Source: Aurantiochytrium sp. KH105
Taxonomy: Eukaryota > Sar > Bigyra > Thraustochytrida > Thraustochytriidae
DNA length: 64,000 nucleotides
Reading direction: 5' to 3'
Assembly: GCA_003116975.1 (NCBI GenBank)
Contig: BGKB01000081.1
Location: forward strand, 1 to 64,000
Position numbers and translations under genes: made by a program. The notes under the pieces are model-generated. The model was not told where the DNA came from, searched no databases, and worked only from the letters and a program-made list of their open reading frames with translations. Below, one piece after another: positions 10,594-19,209 of this stretch. Within the stretch, counting starts at the first letter, position 1, and every line of letters starts with the position of its first letter.

Positions 10594-13050
10594 ATGCGCG
10601 TTGAAATGTTGCACCTTGTTCTTGCGACAGCCGCCTTGGCGCTCCGCGCAACCCACGTCGAGGCGCACGGCTACCTGCTCGTGCCGCGAGCGCGAAACCT
10701 CATTTACAATGGCGGTAGCCGAGGACCAGGAGATGTGCAGTCGATGTCTGCTGGTGGGACTGCAGTCGAGCGCAACGAGGGACACGGGCTTTGCGGAGAT
10801 CTGGCAAGTCGTCAAGAATTTATGGCACCCAACCAGTATGGTCCAACTGAGCCGCAAGTGACCGCTTACGCGGGTCAAGATCTAGAGATCCAGGTTGAGA
10901 TCACGGCGCACCATTGGGGATGGTTCGAGTTCCGCCTCTGCGTTCCTGAGGATGGCGGCCTCGACAAGACACAACCCATCACCCAGGCCTGTCTCAACGA
11001 AAACGTTCTTCGCTTCAACGAATCCTTTACCATGAACAGCTACAAGGGAGAGATGGAAAGCGGCGTGTCAAGTCCTGCAGATTACGTAGGACCAGGCGCG
11101 GACAACTATCGCTTTGAGCATGCAAAGTGTCCTTATCTACCGGATGGGGGTCTTCGCGGAAGTTGCTGCCGAACCGGAGGTACGTGCTCTGACCCTAGCG
11201 ATAATCGTGAGCGTTGGGTCCTTCCCAAGCCTCAAGACGAGCCGTATGTCATGCGCTACAATATCCCAGAGGGCATCTCCTGCGAGCGCTGTGTACTGCA
11301 ATGGTTTTACCAGACGGGCAACAGCCCAGACAGCTATCCGGAAGGTTTTTGGAATTGCGCTGACATTCGTATCATCAATGATGGGTCCACATCTCCGCCC
11401 TCGACAGCAGCCACACCGACTCTGAGCGTGGCGACGCCGTCGCCCACGTCAGCAATTGTCGCAAGCACCTCGGCGCCAACAACGAGTTCTGACCAAGACA
11501 ATTGCTTCGGAAATGGTGTCTCTGACGAGTGGTGCAGAAATACAGGCTGCGCGCAGGTCTACGTGGACGCTGGGTATTGTTACCTTGCAGCAGAAACGCC
11601 AACAACGAGCAATCCTCCAACCCTGGAGCCGACATCGCCGGAATCGAGCCCAACTACTTTAACTACAACCTTGGCACCTACCATCGGATCGGAGCCCCCC
11701 ACAACAGTCGCAAATTCGCCAGCACCGACATCGAGTTCTGCCGGATGCTATGGCAGCAACATTGGTGGCGCCACGGATGCTTGGTGCCAAAGTAATAACT
11801 GTGCTCAGGTTTACATCGACAGCGGACACTGCATTCTCAGCAACTCGCCGTCGGAAACAAGCGCCTCGCCAACAACGGCTCCTCCTCCAACACAGACGCC
11901 ACCAATGACAGCGTCTCCGACCATTGCTCAAGTGACGCCCTCGACTCAACCCACAACACTGGTTGCTCCAACAAGTTCCACGATGCCGACAGAAGTGTAC
12001 GAAGTTCTAATCGCCGCAGAAGAGACCATGAATAATGATGTCTTGCGCTCGCAGCAACCTGACCTCACCTGGGCGCCTTCCACACTGTATCGACATGGCG
12101 ACTTTTTGCGCGCCGTGGAAGTCATGCATGCGCAGGGAGCCGGAGGCAAGCATCTGTATTTGGGCCAGAACGAAGACGGGCCGCTCTATGGCCTCGTCAA
12201 TCTTGCTGCCTTTCTGGCACAGAGCATGAAGGAAACCATTCAATACGATGCTTGCTCCGAGAACAGTTGGGATCTCGTCAACGGGTACTATCCGGTCAGC
12301 AATGCTTGCGGTCAACTTGGGCAGTCGTACCAAGACTACACGTGCTCTGGCGCTGATGCTCACATGGCGTGCGAGGTGGACCCTACCATGGAAATCGTCG
12401 CCACCACAAACGCCAAGTGGTACGGCGCACCCGGGCCTCTGCGATGCGCCCCACGCGCCAAGACTGGGTCCACGGGTTACTGGGATTACAGCGCGGAATG
12501 CAATAAACCTTGGGCAAGCCCACCCGAAACGTGCTCCGTGTATGAGGGTCAGCAGGCAGGAAAAGAGATTTCTGACGTTGAGTTTGCGAACCGTGCTGGG
12601 CGTACCGACCTTGAAGGCTGCTGCTGGTGGGGGCGAGGCGTTATTCAGACGACGGGAGTGTGCAACTTTGGCAAACTGAACTACTACCTCGGGGCCAGGG
12701 CTGCCGCGGAAGGTCGTGCTGCCCCCTATGCCGATGTCAATTTTTGCCAAGATCCCGAAGCTATTTGCAGCAGCACGCAGTATCCCGAACTGAAATGGAC
12801 CGCAGGTTTTTGGTACTGGATGGAAAGTGTTGAGTCTTGGTCTTCGAGCGACTTTGTATACCTCGACGCCTTGCGCGTCTATGTTGACGGCGGAATGTCT
12901 GGCACCGCCTTCATTGACGCTGTTTCTGGAATCGTCAATCGGGGATGCCCAGCTCTGTCGTGCCCGGCAGGCAGCGTCGACGGCGTCCAAGACCGACGCG
13001 ACAACTTTGAGCGCGTTATCGCCGCACTTGGATTGCGAGAGCAATTGTAA
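10594..13050 (+). CDS. Secreted AA15-like lytic polysaccharide monooxygenase fused to a GH19-like chitinase domain
   Basis: The protein is 818 residues. The ATG at 10594 gives a clean signal peptide (residues 1-24) whose cleavage exposes His25 in HGYLLVPRARN, the copper-binding N-terminal histidine of LPMOs. The second copper ligand is probably His107 in AHHWGWFEF, equivalent to the NHWG of AA15 enzymes. The LPMO module ends near residue 290. Two Ser/Thr/Pro linkers follow, each preceding or flanking a four-cysteine module (Cys304 and Cys385 begin them; pattern C-x9/12-C-x4-C-x9-C with CAQVYxDxGxC). From about residue 468 a GH19-type domain begins: AAFLAQSMKET places Glu547 at the catalytic-acid position, then CCWWGRGVIQTTG and KWTAGFWYWM match GH19 core motifs. 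Predicted role: secreted oxidative plus hydrolytic attack on chitin or a related glycan. An in-frame ATG at 10498 would destroy the signal peptide. Confidence 0.88.
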   Translation: MRVEMLHLVLATAALALRATHVEAHGYLLVPRARNLIYNGGSRGPGDVQSMSAGGTAVERNEGHGLCGDLASRQEFMAPNQYGPTEPQVTAYAGQDLEIQVEITAHHWGWFEFRLCVPEDGGLDKTQPITQACLNENVLRFNESFTMNSYKGEMESGVSSPADYVGPGADNYRFEHAKCPYLPDGGLRGSCCRTGGTCSDPSDNRERWVLPKPQDEPYVMRYNIPEGISCERCVLQWFYQTGNSPDSYPEGFWNCADIRIINDGSTSPPSTAATPTLSVATPSPTSAIVASTSAPTTSSDQDNCFGNGVSDEWCRNTGCAQVYVDAGYCYLAAETPTTSNPPTLEPTSPESSPTTLTTTLAPTIGSEPPTTVANSPAPTSSSAGCYGSNIGGATDAWCQSNNCAQVYIDSGHCILSNSPSETSASPTTAPPPTQTPPMTASPTIAQVTPSTQPTTLVAPTSSTMPTEVYEVLIAAEETMNNDVLRSQQPDLTWAPSTLYRHGDFLRAVEVMHAQGAGGKHLYLGQNEDGPLYGLVNLAAFLAQSMKETIQYDACSENSWDLVNGYYPVSNACGQLGQSYQDYTCSGADAHMACEVDPTMEIVATTNAKWYGAPGPLRCAPRAKTGSTGYWDYSAECNKPWASPPETCSVYEGQQAGKEISDVEFANRAGRTDLEGCCWWGRGVIQTTGVCNFGKLNYYLGARAAAEGRAAPYADVNFCQDPEAICSSTQYPELKWTAGFWYWMESVESWSSSDFVYLDALRVYVDGGMSGTAFIDAVSGIVNRGCPALSCPAGSVDGVQDRRDNFERVIAALGLREQL

Positions 13051-13081
13051 AAGTCAAGTGATACGTAAACATTGAAGATCT

Positions 13082-14281
13082 TTACTTTTCATACTCTGAA
13101 TTATACTCTGCGACCAAATGTTTCGCGAGGCTCTCGATGCCTTCGCCGCCACTCTTGAATGCCATTGAGAAAATATCTGTGTTCTCCCCCTTCTTTCGTA
13201 TACGCATGCTAGGATTGTGTCTCATCGCAACGAGCTGGCGAGGAACATGATCTCCTCCATAGATCTTTTCCTCGAATCTCTGAAAGAATAATATGGCACC
13301 GATGATGTCACGGATATCATCCTTTTCTAAGGCCTTCTTATGGTGGTTCTCGGAATTGGAGTAGACTTCTCCTTTATCGGAAATGGAGATCGGAGCAAGA
13401 TGCTGAATTCTGGACGCCTCCAGAATGTCGAATTCAACGCGGGAAGCAACTATGACCCCCTCTCCAAGACGAATCGTTCGCCTTATGCGATCGGCTTCGA
13501 TCATGAAAATTTCACCGGATGGAAATTGCGCCACCACAAGCCTCTGATTGGAACAATCGCGCATGATGCAGATTGTGCCAAGATTGACCTGGATGCGGTC
13601 GCCGCCAACGGATTCTGAGATACGTATGGGTTCGTTCTCAGAGAGAATTTCGATGACTGAATCCGTTTCGTCGTGTGACGGGAAATACTCAGGAGCTTGA
13701 CTTTGGTCATCATTGCTCGAGCTATCCGCTCGAACGTCTTGATCGCGAGTGGCATGCAATTGCGCACTTCTACTCTCCGCGCTGCGAGTAATTTTTGCAG
13801 TACGAAGGCTTTCGCGTATCACTCGGCGAATAGCATCTTCCAAATCCTTGTGGCTTTCCTTCTTGTCCAGGAATCTTTTGTCGTAAAGCTGGCTGAAGAG
13901 ATCGCGAGCTTCCTTTGCGGAAGCAATTTCCTCTGTAGTGAAGTGACGAGCAAAGTCGAAGTCGGGTTGGAAACAAGCTTTGGCTAACCTCAGAAAAGTT
14001 CTTCCCGTTGTGTCGTGCATGTTAAGCATTTTATCGTGAAAACGTTCAGCCTGATTTGTGCGAATTGCCGTCCTCATGAGATCACCAAAGGCCGTGTAAC
14101 AACTTGGCATGAAGCGAACAACCAACTCGGGTGGAAGCGTGGCGGCGCCCGAGTTGGGAGCTTGAGCAGTGATCCACGTCTTCGGGCTCACAGTTGTATC
14201 TCGGCGGACCTTGTTTGGGGCTGTCTGCGAAGAGTTATCATTCCTTGCAGTCCTCTTGCGGGTGGAGGATCGTGTCTTCAT
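13082..14281 (-). CDS. Unrecognised protein with basic N-terminus (island gene 1)
   Basis: This frame of 399 residues, read from the ATG at 14281, converges on the LPMO-chitinase gene with only 31 bases between stop codons. The frame stays open 35 codons upstream, but MKTRSSTRKRTAR is a better start because it gives a basic, nuclear-signal-like N-terminus. The middle (about residues 190-240) is acidic/Ser-rich. The C-terminal half contains SESVGGDRIQ, LGTICIMRD, LVVAQFPSGEIF and a predicted helical tail. No known domain is recognised. A shortened copy of the central part lies at about 18730-18850, so this belongs to a duplicated local family. Base composition is less GC-rich than flanking housekeeping genes. 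Confidence 0.6.
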   Translation of the reverse strand: MKTRSSTRKRTARNDNSSQTAPNKVRRDTTVSPKTWITAQAPNSGAATLPPELVVRFMPSCYTAFGDLMRTAIRTNQAERFHDKMLNMHDTTGRTFLRLAKACFQPDFDFARHFTTEEIASAKEARDLFSQLYDKRFLDKKESHKDLEDAIRRVIRESLRTAKITRSAESRSAQLHATRDQDVRADSSSNDDQSQAPEYFPSHDETDSVIEILSENEPIRISESVGGDRIQVNLGTICIMRDCSNQRLVVAQFPSGEIFMIEADRIRRTIRLGEGVIVASRVEFDILEASRIQHLAPISISDKGEVYSNSENHHKKALEKDDIRDIIGAILFFQRFEEKIYGGDHVPRQLVAMRHNPSMRIRKKGENTDIFSMAFKSGGEGIESLAKHLVAEYNSEYEK

Positions 14282-15447
14282 GTGCTGTGACAAGAGCGAC
14301 TTCAGCTTGAAAATAATGCAAGAAAACTGGCTGTCAAAAGCGCTTTTATGAATGCCAGCGAGTGTTACAGTACTGAATCCAGACAAAGGTTGTCAGCCTC
14401 TGCACCAACCGATTCGCATAAAATCTTTTGCCAGCATTTGCCGCTTCTTTGTACGGTAGTACTTGGGCTCAAGCAAACGTTCGATCTCCTTACACCCCCC
14501 TTCAAGGAAAATCATCTTTGGCTGGAGCCTGCCAGATCCTGTGAGTGCAGTGGGGACTTGCTTGGAGCGTCAACCGCTGTCAAGCAACATTCGCGACTAG
14601 CTGGGGTCCTGCTGCTCAGGAGATGGCAATGGCAGAGCTCATGTACGTGACGCGTTGTGCCACGTACTGGAAATAAAAAGTTTTGCCACGTACTGGAAAT
14701 AAAAAGAGGCAGACGCGATACTAGGCCCTACTACTCAGACAATCATTGGGGTACCCGCACAAACAGAAAAAAGGAGGATGTGCAGCGGTGTGCCCGCATA
14801 GCAGCTCAGCCTTACCAATCATTTCGACGCCAGTATCATGCAAGAGAGAGACACAAGAGACGGAAGCAAGAGTCACGAGAAGATCAGAAACTTGCTGAGG
14901 CTCGGCGTAGACGCCATACGCGACGTGAAAACGGGCGGGACGCGGGCGCGGGCTAGGTGACTCGAACCATGACAGCTCACGCGAACCGCAATTTGCGGGA
15001 AAGCGACCCAGAGAGCAATCAGCGAGTCGCGAGTTGCGATCTTGAAAGATCAGGAAGGCCTGAAAGAGACGCTTGCGCACTGATGCCGCCGACACAGTAG
15101 AGACGGTGGCGGCTGGCGGAGCAGCCAGGATCCTTGGTACGACAGACGCGGCTGAGGGCGTGATGGACGCGGCGGCCGATGGCGCGATCAGGAGGAGCCA
15201 AAAGCGAGCCAGAGCAACTCGAGCGACGGTTGTCTGCCGTCTGAGAAGACGGGAACATCTCATCGCTGCTTGGGAGAATCTTCCTGGGTCGATAGCAGCA
15301 ACGGCAACGCAGACTTGGGGAAGAATTGCCGCGGTGTTCCCACGTAGCAGCTTGCCAATCATTTCAATGCCTGATTTGCAAAGCCGAAACCTCCGTGGCC
15401 GCGACCGAAGCCATTGCGCTTTCAAAAGCGCCTTCTAAGCCGCAAGC
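14282..15447. other. Repeat-bearing non-coding stretch (first copy of a tandem duplication)
   Basis: No intact gene is seen. It contains a 23-base exact direct repeat (14658-14680 and 14684-14706, beginning TGCCACGTACTGG). From about 14783 to 15270 lies a diverged copy of sequence found at about 15330-15990. In this first copy the frame matching the downstream gene is interrupted. Confidence 0.6.
14658..14706. repeat. Two-unit 26-bp-period tandem repeat
   Basis: Two exact 23-base copies beginning TGCCACGTACTGG, separated by three T residues, occur at 14658-14680 and 14684-14706. Confidence 0.95.
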
Positions 15448-15990
15448 ATGGCAGCGAGACAAGAGAGCAAGAGCAATGTCACCAGCAACAAGTATGCCTC
15501 CTCCCGCGCCAGTCCTGTGCCAGAGCCCAGGGCCCGAACAGCAATGCAAATCATACAAGGGAGCAAGATAAGAGACGGGAGCAAGGGCAATGAAAAGATG
15601 AGGACCTTGCTGGGTATCGATAGCCCGGTATGTGACGTGCAAACGGGCGGGACGCGGGCGAGGGCTGGCGGCCGACAGGCTGCTCAAACAACTCACGCGA
15701 ACCGCAATTTGCGGGAAACCGAGTCAGACAGCGATCAGCGAGTCGCGATCTTGAAAGACCCGAAAGGCCTGAAAGAGACGCTTGCGAAAGCAGCTGGGGC
15801 CGCTGATGCCGCCGACACAGCTGAGACGGCTGGCGGAGCAGCCAGGGCCCTGGGCACGACAGACGCGGCTGAGGGCGCGACGGACGCGGCGGCCGATGGC
15901 GCGATTAGGAGGAGCCAGAAAGCGTGTCAGAGTAACTCGAGCGACGGTTTTCAGCTATCTGAGGAGACGAGAGCATCTCGTCGCTGCTTG
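14783..15990. repeat. Diverged tandem duplication, offset about 547-716 bases
   Basis: Blocks at 14783-14835 recur at 15330-15370, and the longer block at about 14830-15270 recurs at about 15550-15990. The shared core GCGAACCGCAATTTGCGGGA starts at 14981 and 15697 (offset 716). The change in offset means about 170 bases were inserted in the second copy or lost from the first. The second copy is open across the gene at 15448-16518. Confidence 0.85.
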
Positions 15991-16518
15991 GAAGTAGACT
16001 TGCTGGCCGCCATCTCTCGACTCGACCACGCGCAGCAACGGCAAGGTGAACAACTTGCAGCTCTCCAAGAAGCTATTGAAAGCATGCGCCAAGAGTACGA
16101 TACTTCCCTTGCAGAGATAGCGGCCACCGTGGCCAGTCTTGAACGTCAGGCGGCGCAGGCTGATGAGCGGCCTCGGCCTCTTCAACCGTTTGACTGGCAA
16201 ATGAGCATAGACGAAAGATGGAAAGCCCTTTCCGACAACGTCGCACGTATGTCAGGCCAGATGTCAGAATGTCAAAGTAAATGCGAGGTCGGCTTCAATT
16301 TATGCAACACCCTAATTCAAAGATTCGACCGGCTGGACGCGGAAAACGCGTCTCGTCATGCCGCTACGCTCGCGCAAGTGACCGAGGAGGTGGCAGGTAT
16401 AATAAGTCAACTCCGGAGAATCGGCTTCATTATTTTCGCAATCGTCCTTGCGGTTTTTCTTCCACCATGGCCATTACTTCAGCCAGCTGACCAACTTCAC
16501 GAGGAAATTTTAAACTGA
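15448..16518 (+). CDS. Unrecognised coiled-coil protein with a C-terminal membrane anchor (island gene 2)
   Basis: This open frame of 356 residues shows three zones. The first is a basic, repeat-derived N-terminal third with an Ala/Asp/Thr-rich tract (AADAADTAETAGG). The second is a long predicted coiled coil (about residues 185-330: LDHAQQRQGEQLAALQEAIES and RFDRLDAENASRHAATLAQ). The third is one hydrophobic helix near the end (IGFIIFAIVLAVFLPPWPLL) followed by 12 residues. That is the layout of a tail-anchored membrane protein. Most of the N-terminal coding region lies inside a tandem duplication whose other copy (14830-15270) is not open, so the true start may be later, for instance at a Met near 15597. 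No family is recognised. Confidence 0.55.
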   Translation: MAARQESKSNVTSNKYASSRASPVPEPRARTAMQIIQGSKIRDGSKGNEKMRTLLGIDSPVCDVQTGGTRARAGGRQAAQTTHANRNLRETESDSDQRVAILKDPKGLKETLAKAAGAADAADTAETAGGAARALGTTDAAEGATDAAADGAIRRSQKACQSNSSDGFQLSEETRASRRCLEVDLLAAISRLDHAQQRQGEQLAALQEAIESMRQEYDTSLAEIAATVASLERQAAQADERPRPLQPFDWQMSIDERWKALSDNVARMSGQMSECQSKCEVGFNLCNTLIQRFDRLDAENASRHAATLAQVTEEVAGIISQLRRIGFIIFAIVLAVFLPPWPLLQPADQLHEEILN

Positions 16519-16759
16519 GGCTTTGGCTCACGCCTTGGAGGACCTTACCTTGGCCAAGCCTAACGTTCCCCCTCCTAGCCCGAAATAGGCCATATAAGTA
16601 CTGAAAATGATCTCATCGTTTCGCGCCCTCGCCAGAAGTGTTAATAATTTCTTAGAGGGCTTATTGTCGTGAAAGTGAGACTCTTCGTGGACGTGCTTTC
16701 CGCTCTCGACAAACCCGAAACTCGGTTGCGCAGATAGAAGACCCTGCCGTCATCGCAAT

Positions 16760-17833
16760 ATGTCAGCCGCTCGTTTTGATACGAATGCACAGTTGATCGA
16801 AAGAAAGGAAATCGTCGACCACCTTGTCTCATCACAGAATGAGATTGATCGTATGGGCGAAAACTACGTCGCAACGTCCACTCTGCTCGAGGAACAACGC
16901 ATGCGTCTACTGGGCACGGTTGATGGACCAGCTGTAGCCGAAGAGCTTCAAATGCTGCGGCAGGATAAAAGAAAGCCAGACGAAAAGATGGGGACACTCA
17001 TCTTCAAGTTGGGATCCGCTTGTCCTGTGACGTTGGAGGGGTACAAGAAGTATGAGGTCTATGCAGCTGCGATCTGCCGCGAGGAGACTCCGAGTCCCTT
17101 GGATGTGAAAGATGCGCCCAATGCAATTAAAGGCGCGACGCTTACGAATAATCGGTCCGGCGAATCTCGTGGTGATTCCAATAACGAATTCTATATTAGG
17201 ATCCCCTTCTGCTCTGCAGTCCGCTACCTCTTGGGGCTTACACCAGTTAACACAAACGATGACCCCCTGCCACGCATTCATGCAGTCTTCAAACTCGCGC
17301 TGGAATGTGCTGCGCAGTCGTTAAACGCTGAGAAGATCTCAGCTGAAGCAGCCATGAGAACTCAAGGAGGTTATCCAATCTCACAACGCGCAAAGAAACG
17401 CAGAACCAGGGTCCTCCTTCCAAGGTCGAGTAAGCAAACCGATGAAGGCCCGCGCCCCTCACGACCTACTAATGGCTTCGGGATTTTTAACAAAGGGCAC
17501 CACACTACGTACCTCAGTAAGCTACTTACTTTGACCGGTTCGTTCGCCACCGAACTTGAACTATTTCATATATCAGAGAGGAAGCATTATCTTGAGCTCC
17601 AACACGAGAGGAAGAAAGAAGCTTACAATGCAGAATCAAAAGAGATGGCGCTAAGGGCGGGGGAAGAGCGAGAACAGTTGGATGACTCGGCTTCTAAATT
17701 AACCGAGTCACTGCACAAACGAAATGATCGCATGATGAAAAGAATCAACGATTATTCAAGTCCAGGATGTAATAACATCCTCCAATTGATCTCAAAGAGT
17801 GAAACTGAAAGAAAACGAACGGACTATAGATAA
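16760..17833 (+). CDS. Unrecognised protein (island gene 3)
   Basis: This open frame of 357 residues has a natural-looking ATG at 16760. The N-terminus (residues 1-80) is helical and charged (QLIERKEIVDHLVSSQNEIDR). A central region contains EFYIRIPFCSAVRYLLGL, followed by a basic patch (QRAKKRRTRVLL) resembling a nuclear signal. The last 110 residues form a probable coiled coil (ERKHYLELQHERKKEAYNA). No domain family is recognised. It follows island gene 2 on the same strand after 241 bases, and its AT-richer composition matches the island rather than the housekeeping genes. Confidence 0.55.
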   Translation: MSAARFDTNAQLIERKEIVDHLVSSQNEIDRMGENYVATSTLLEEQRMRLLGTVDGPAVAEELQMLRQDKRKPDEKMGTLIFKLGSACPVTLEGYKKYEVYAAAICREETPSPLDVKDAPNAIKGATLTNNRSGESRGDSNNEFYIRIPFCSAVRYLLGLTPVNTNDDPLPRIHAVFKLALECAAQSLNAEKISAEAAMRTQGGYPISQRAKKRRTRVLLPRSSKQTDEGPRPSRPTNGFGIFNKGHHTTYLSKLLTLTGSFATELELFHISERKHYLELQHERKKEAYNAESKEMALRAGEEREQLDDSASKLTESLHKRNDRMMKRINDYSSPGCNNILQLISKSETERKRTDYR

Positions 17834-18729
17834 ATCCCCAAAATAAAGACATGGAATAGAAAGGATTTTTTTCAAACTTATTGACGCAAAGTCTGGTTGA
17901 AATAAAGAACAACAATGATGATTCTTGTAAACGTAAAAGAAATCTCTCTTCCGCGCGTAGCGCGATGGGGAGGAAGAAGTTGGAGTCTCACGCAGCTGCT
18001 CGGAGACTGTAGTTGTTTGCCTAGGTTGCAAGGAAGTCGCACGATTTGGAAGAGCCCGCTTGCAAATGGCCACCCTGGTAGCGGTTAACTCGGAACTCGC
18101 TCTGGGTTCGAGTGCTCGGGTGATTCGGGTCTGCTAGCGGACGAGAGCTCGCGTATGCGTGGCTTCGTGCAGCTTAGACTATGATTCATGCTATGAATAG
18201 CATGGTGAAGGGAAATGCGCGGGCTCGTGTAAAAGCGGCATTTAAGGTGATGGAATAATGTGCTGGGCCTTCGTCAAGGCGACACCATCCAGTAATGCGC
18301 AGGGCCTTCGTCAAGGACGGCATTACTCACTGACGGAATGATACGCGGGGCCTCTTTAAGGCGGCATCATTGCAGTGGGTGCGATCTTTGATCACACGCA
18401 TTGATTGCGTTGCGATGCGCATTGCGGTTCGCACGATGGGTAGGTACTTTGGATCTGCTTGTGCGTGGATGCTATAGCAGTCTACCACCTGGTGTCAAGG
18501 TGATGGGTAGCTCATCGTGACGGGCATCGTCGATTACAAACATATAATTTTGATGCCATTCGCTGAGCCCGAGCTGTGCCAATTTTTGAGAGCCTCGGCC
18601 AACCCATAAATGTTGGAACGAAGACGAAGCTCCAAGCAACGGCGAGTGTAAGCAAAATAAAGTCAACAACCTCATGCGATGTGCACTCTCACTGTTATCC
18701 GATGTTTAACCACAAAGATGGAATGTTCC
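17834..18729. other. AT-rich to hairpin-rich non-coding stretch of the island
   Basis: No gene is seen. The left part (17834-17960) is AT-rich. The right part carries the inverted-repeat array at 18187-18371 and further GCGATGCGCATTGCGG-type sequence to about 18435. A GGTTCGAGTGC at about 18107 resembles a tRNA B box, but no full tRNA can be drawn. Confidence 0.5.
18187..18371. repeat. Array of consecutive imperfect hairpins
   Basis: A perfect inverted repeat CATGCTAT-GA-ATAGCATG (18187-18204) is followed by four hairpins at 18213-18243, 18252-18290, 18293-18325 and 18337-18371. The last three share a GGGCCT...AAGG core. In three of the four the outer stems are unmistakable complements: AAATGC/GCATTT, TAATGC/GCATTA and AATGAT/ATCATT. 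This is direct sequence observation; function is unknown. Confidence 0.8.
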
Positions 18730-18850
18730 TGAAAATTTCACCAGACGAAATTTGCGCCACAACGAGCTTCTGATTGGGGCCATCGCGCATGATGCAGATT
18801 GTGCCAAGTTTCGTCTGGATCCTGTCGCCACCAACAGATTCTGATACACT
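18730..18850 (-). pseudogene. Truncated copy of the central part of island gene 1
   Basis: About 115 bases match 13507-13622 at roughly 85% identity by eye, including GCATGATGCAGATTGTGCCA. In translation on the minus strand SESVGGDRIQ, LGTICIMRD and LVVAQ recur. The similarity fades at both ends and no long frame surrounds it, so it is a short relic of a second family member. Confidence 0.75.
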
Positions 18851-19209
18851 GGGAAACCAGCCGCTCGCGGTCATTTGGACTTGTGTGGATCCGAACTTTG
18901 CTTCTTGCTCGCTCGCTCACGCCAGACTAACTAAACATCGGCGCTACTCGTACTGGATGTGGGACTCGACGCTTCGGGCTCGATCGTCCCAGTTTCGCAG
19001 GGTTTTCTCTTTTTATTTATTGGAGTTCGAGGTGAACGATTCGCCTTCGTGCACGATATCTTCAACGGGAAAGGTTATTTTCTGGCTTCTCACTTGGAAA
19101 CACACTGTGACATTTGCGAAGGAAGAATAAAACGTTTCATGTTGTACTGGCTGTTAGTCTCTCTAAGATTTGCGCTGCTTCGGATAAGAATTCGCGACCA
19201 TATTGGGCC
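18851..19209. other. Non-coding remnant stretch
   Basis: No convincing gene is seen. It lies between the gene fragment at 18730-18850 and the broken reading frame to its right, and may include worn-out coding sequence on the minus strand. Confidence 0.4.

Noticed and set aside
14721-15425. 234-codon minus-strand frame across the tandem duplication
   Set aside because: The protein-like homology to the coiled-coil gene lies on the plus strand of the same DNA; this minus frame has no independent support.
18060-18130. tRNA-like segment (TGGTAGCGG, then GGTTCGAGTGC)
   Set aside because: No acceptor stem or proper anticodon arm can be drawn; at most a SINE-like A/B-box resemblance, too weak to report.
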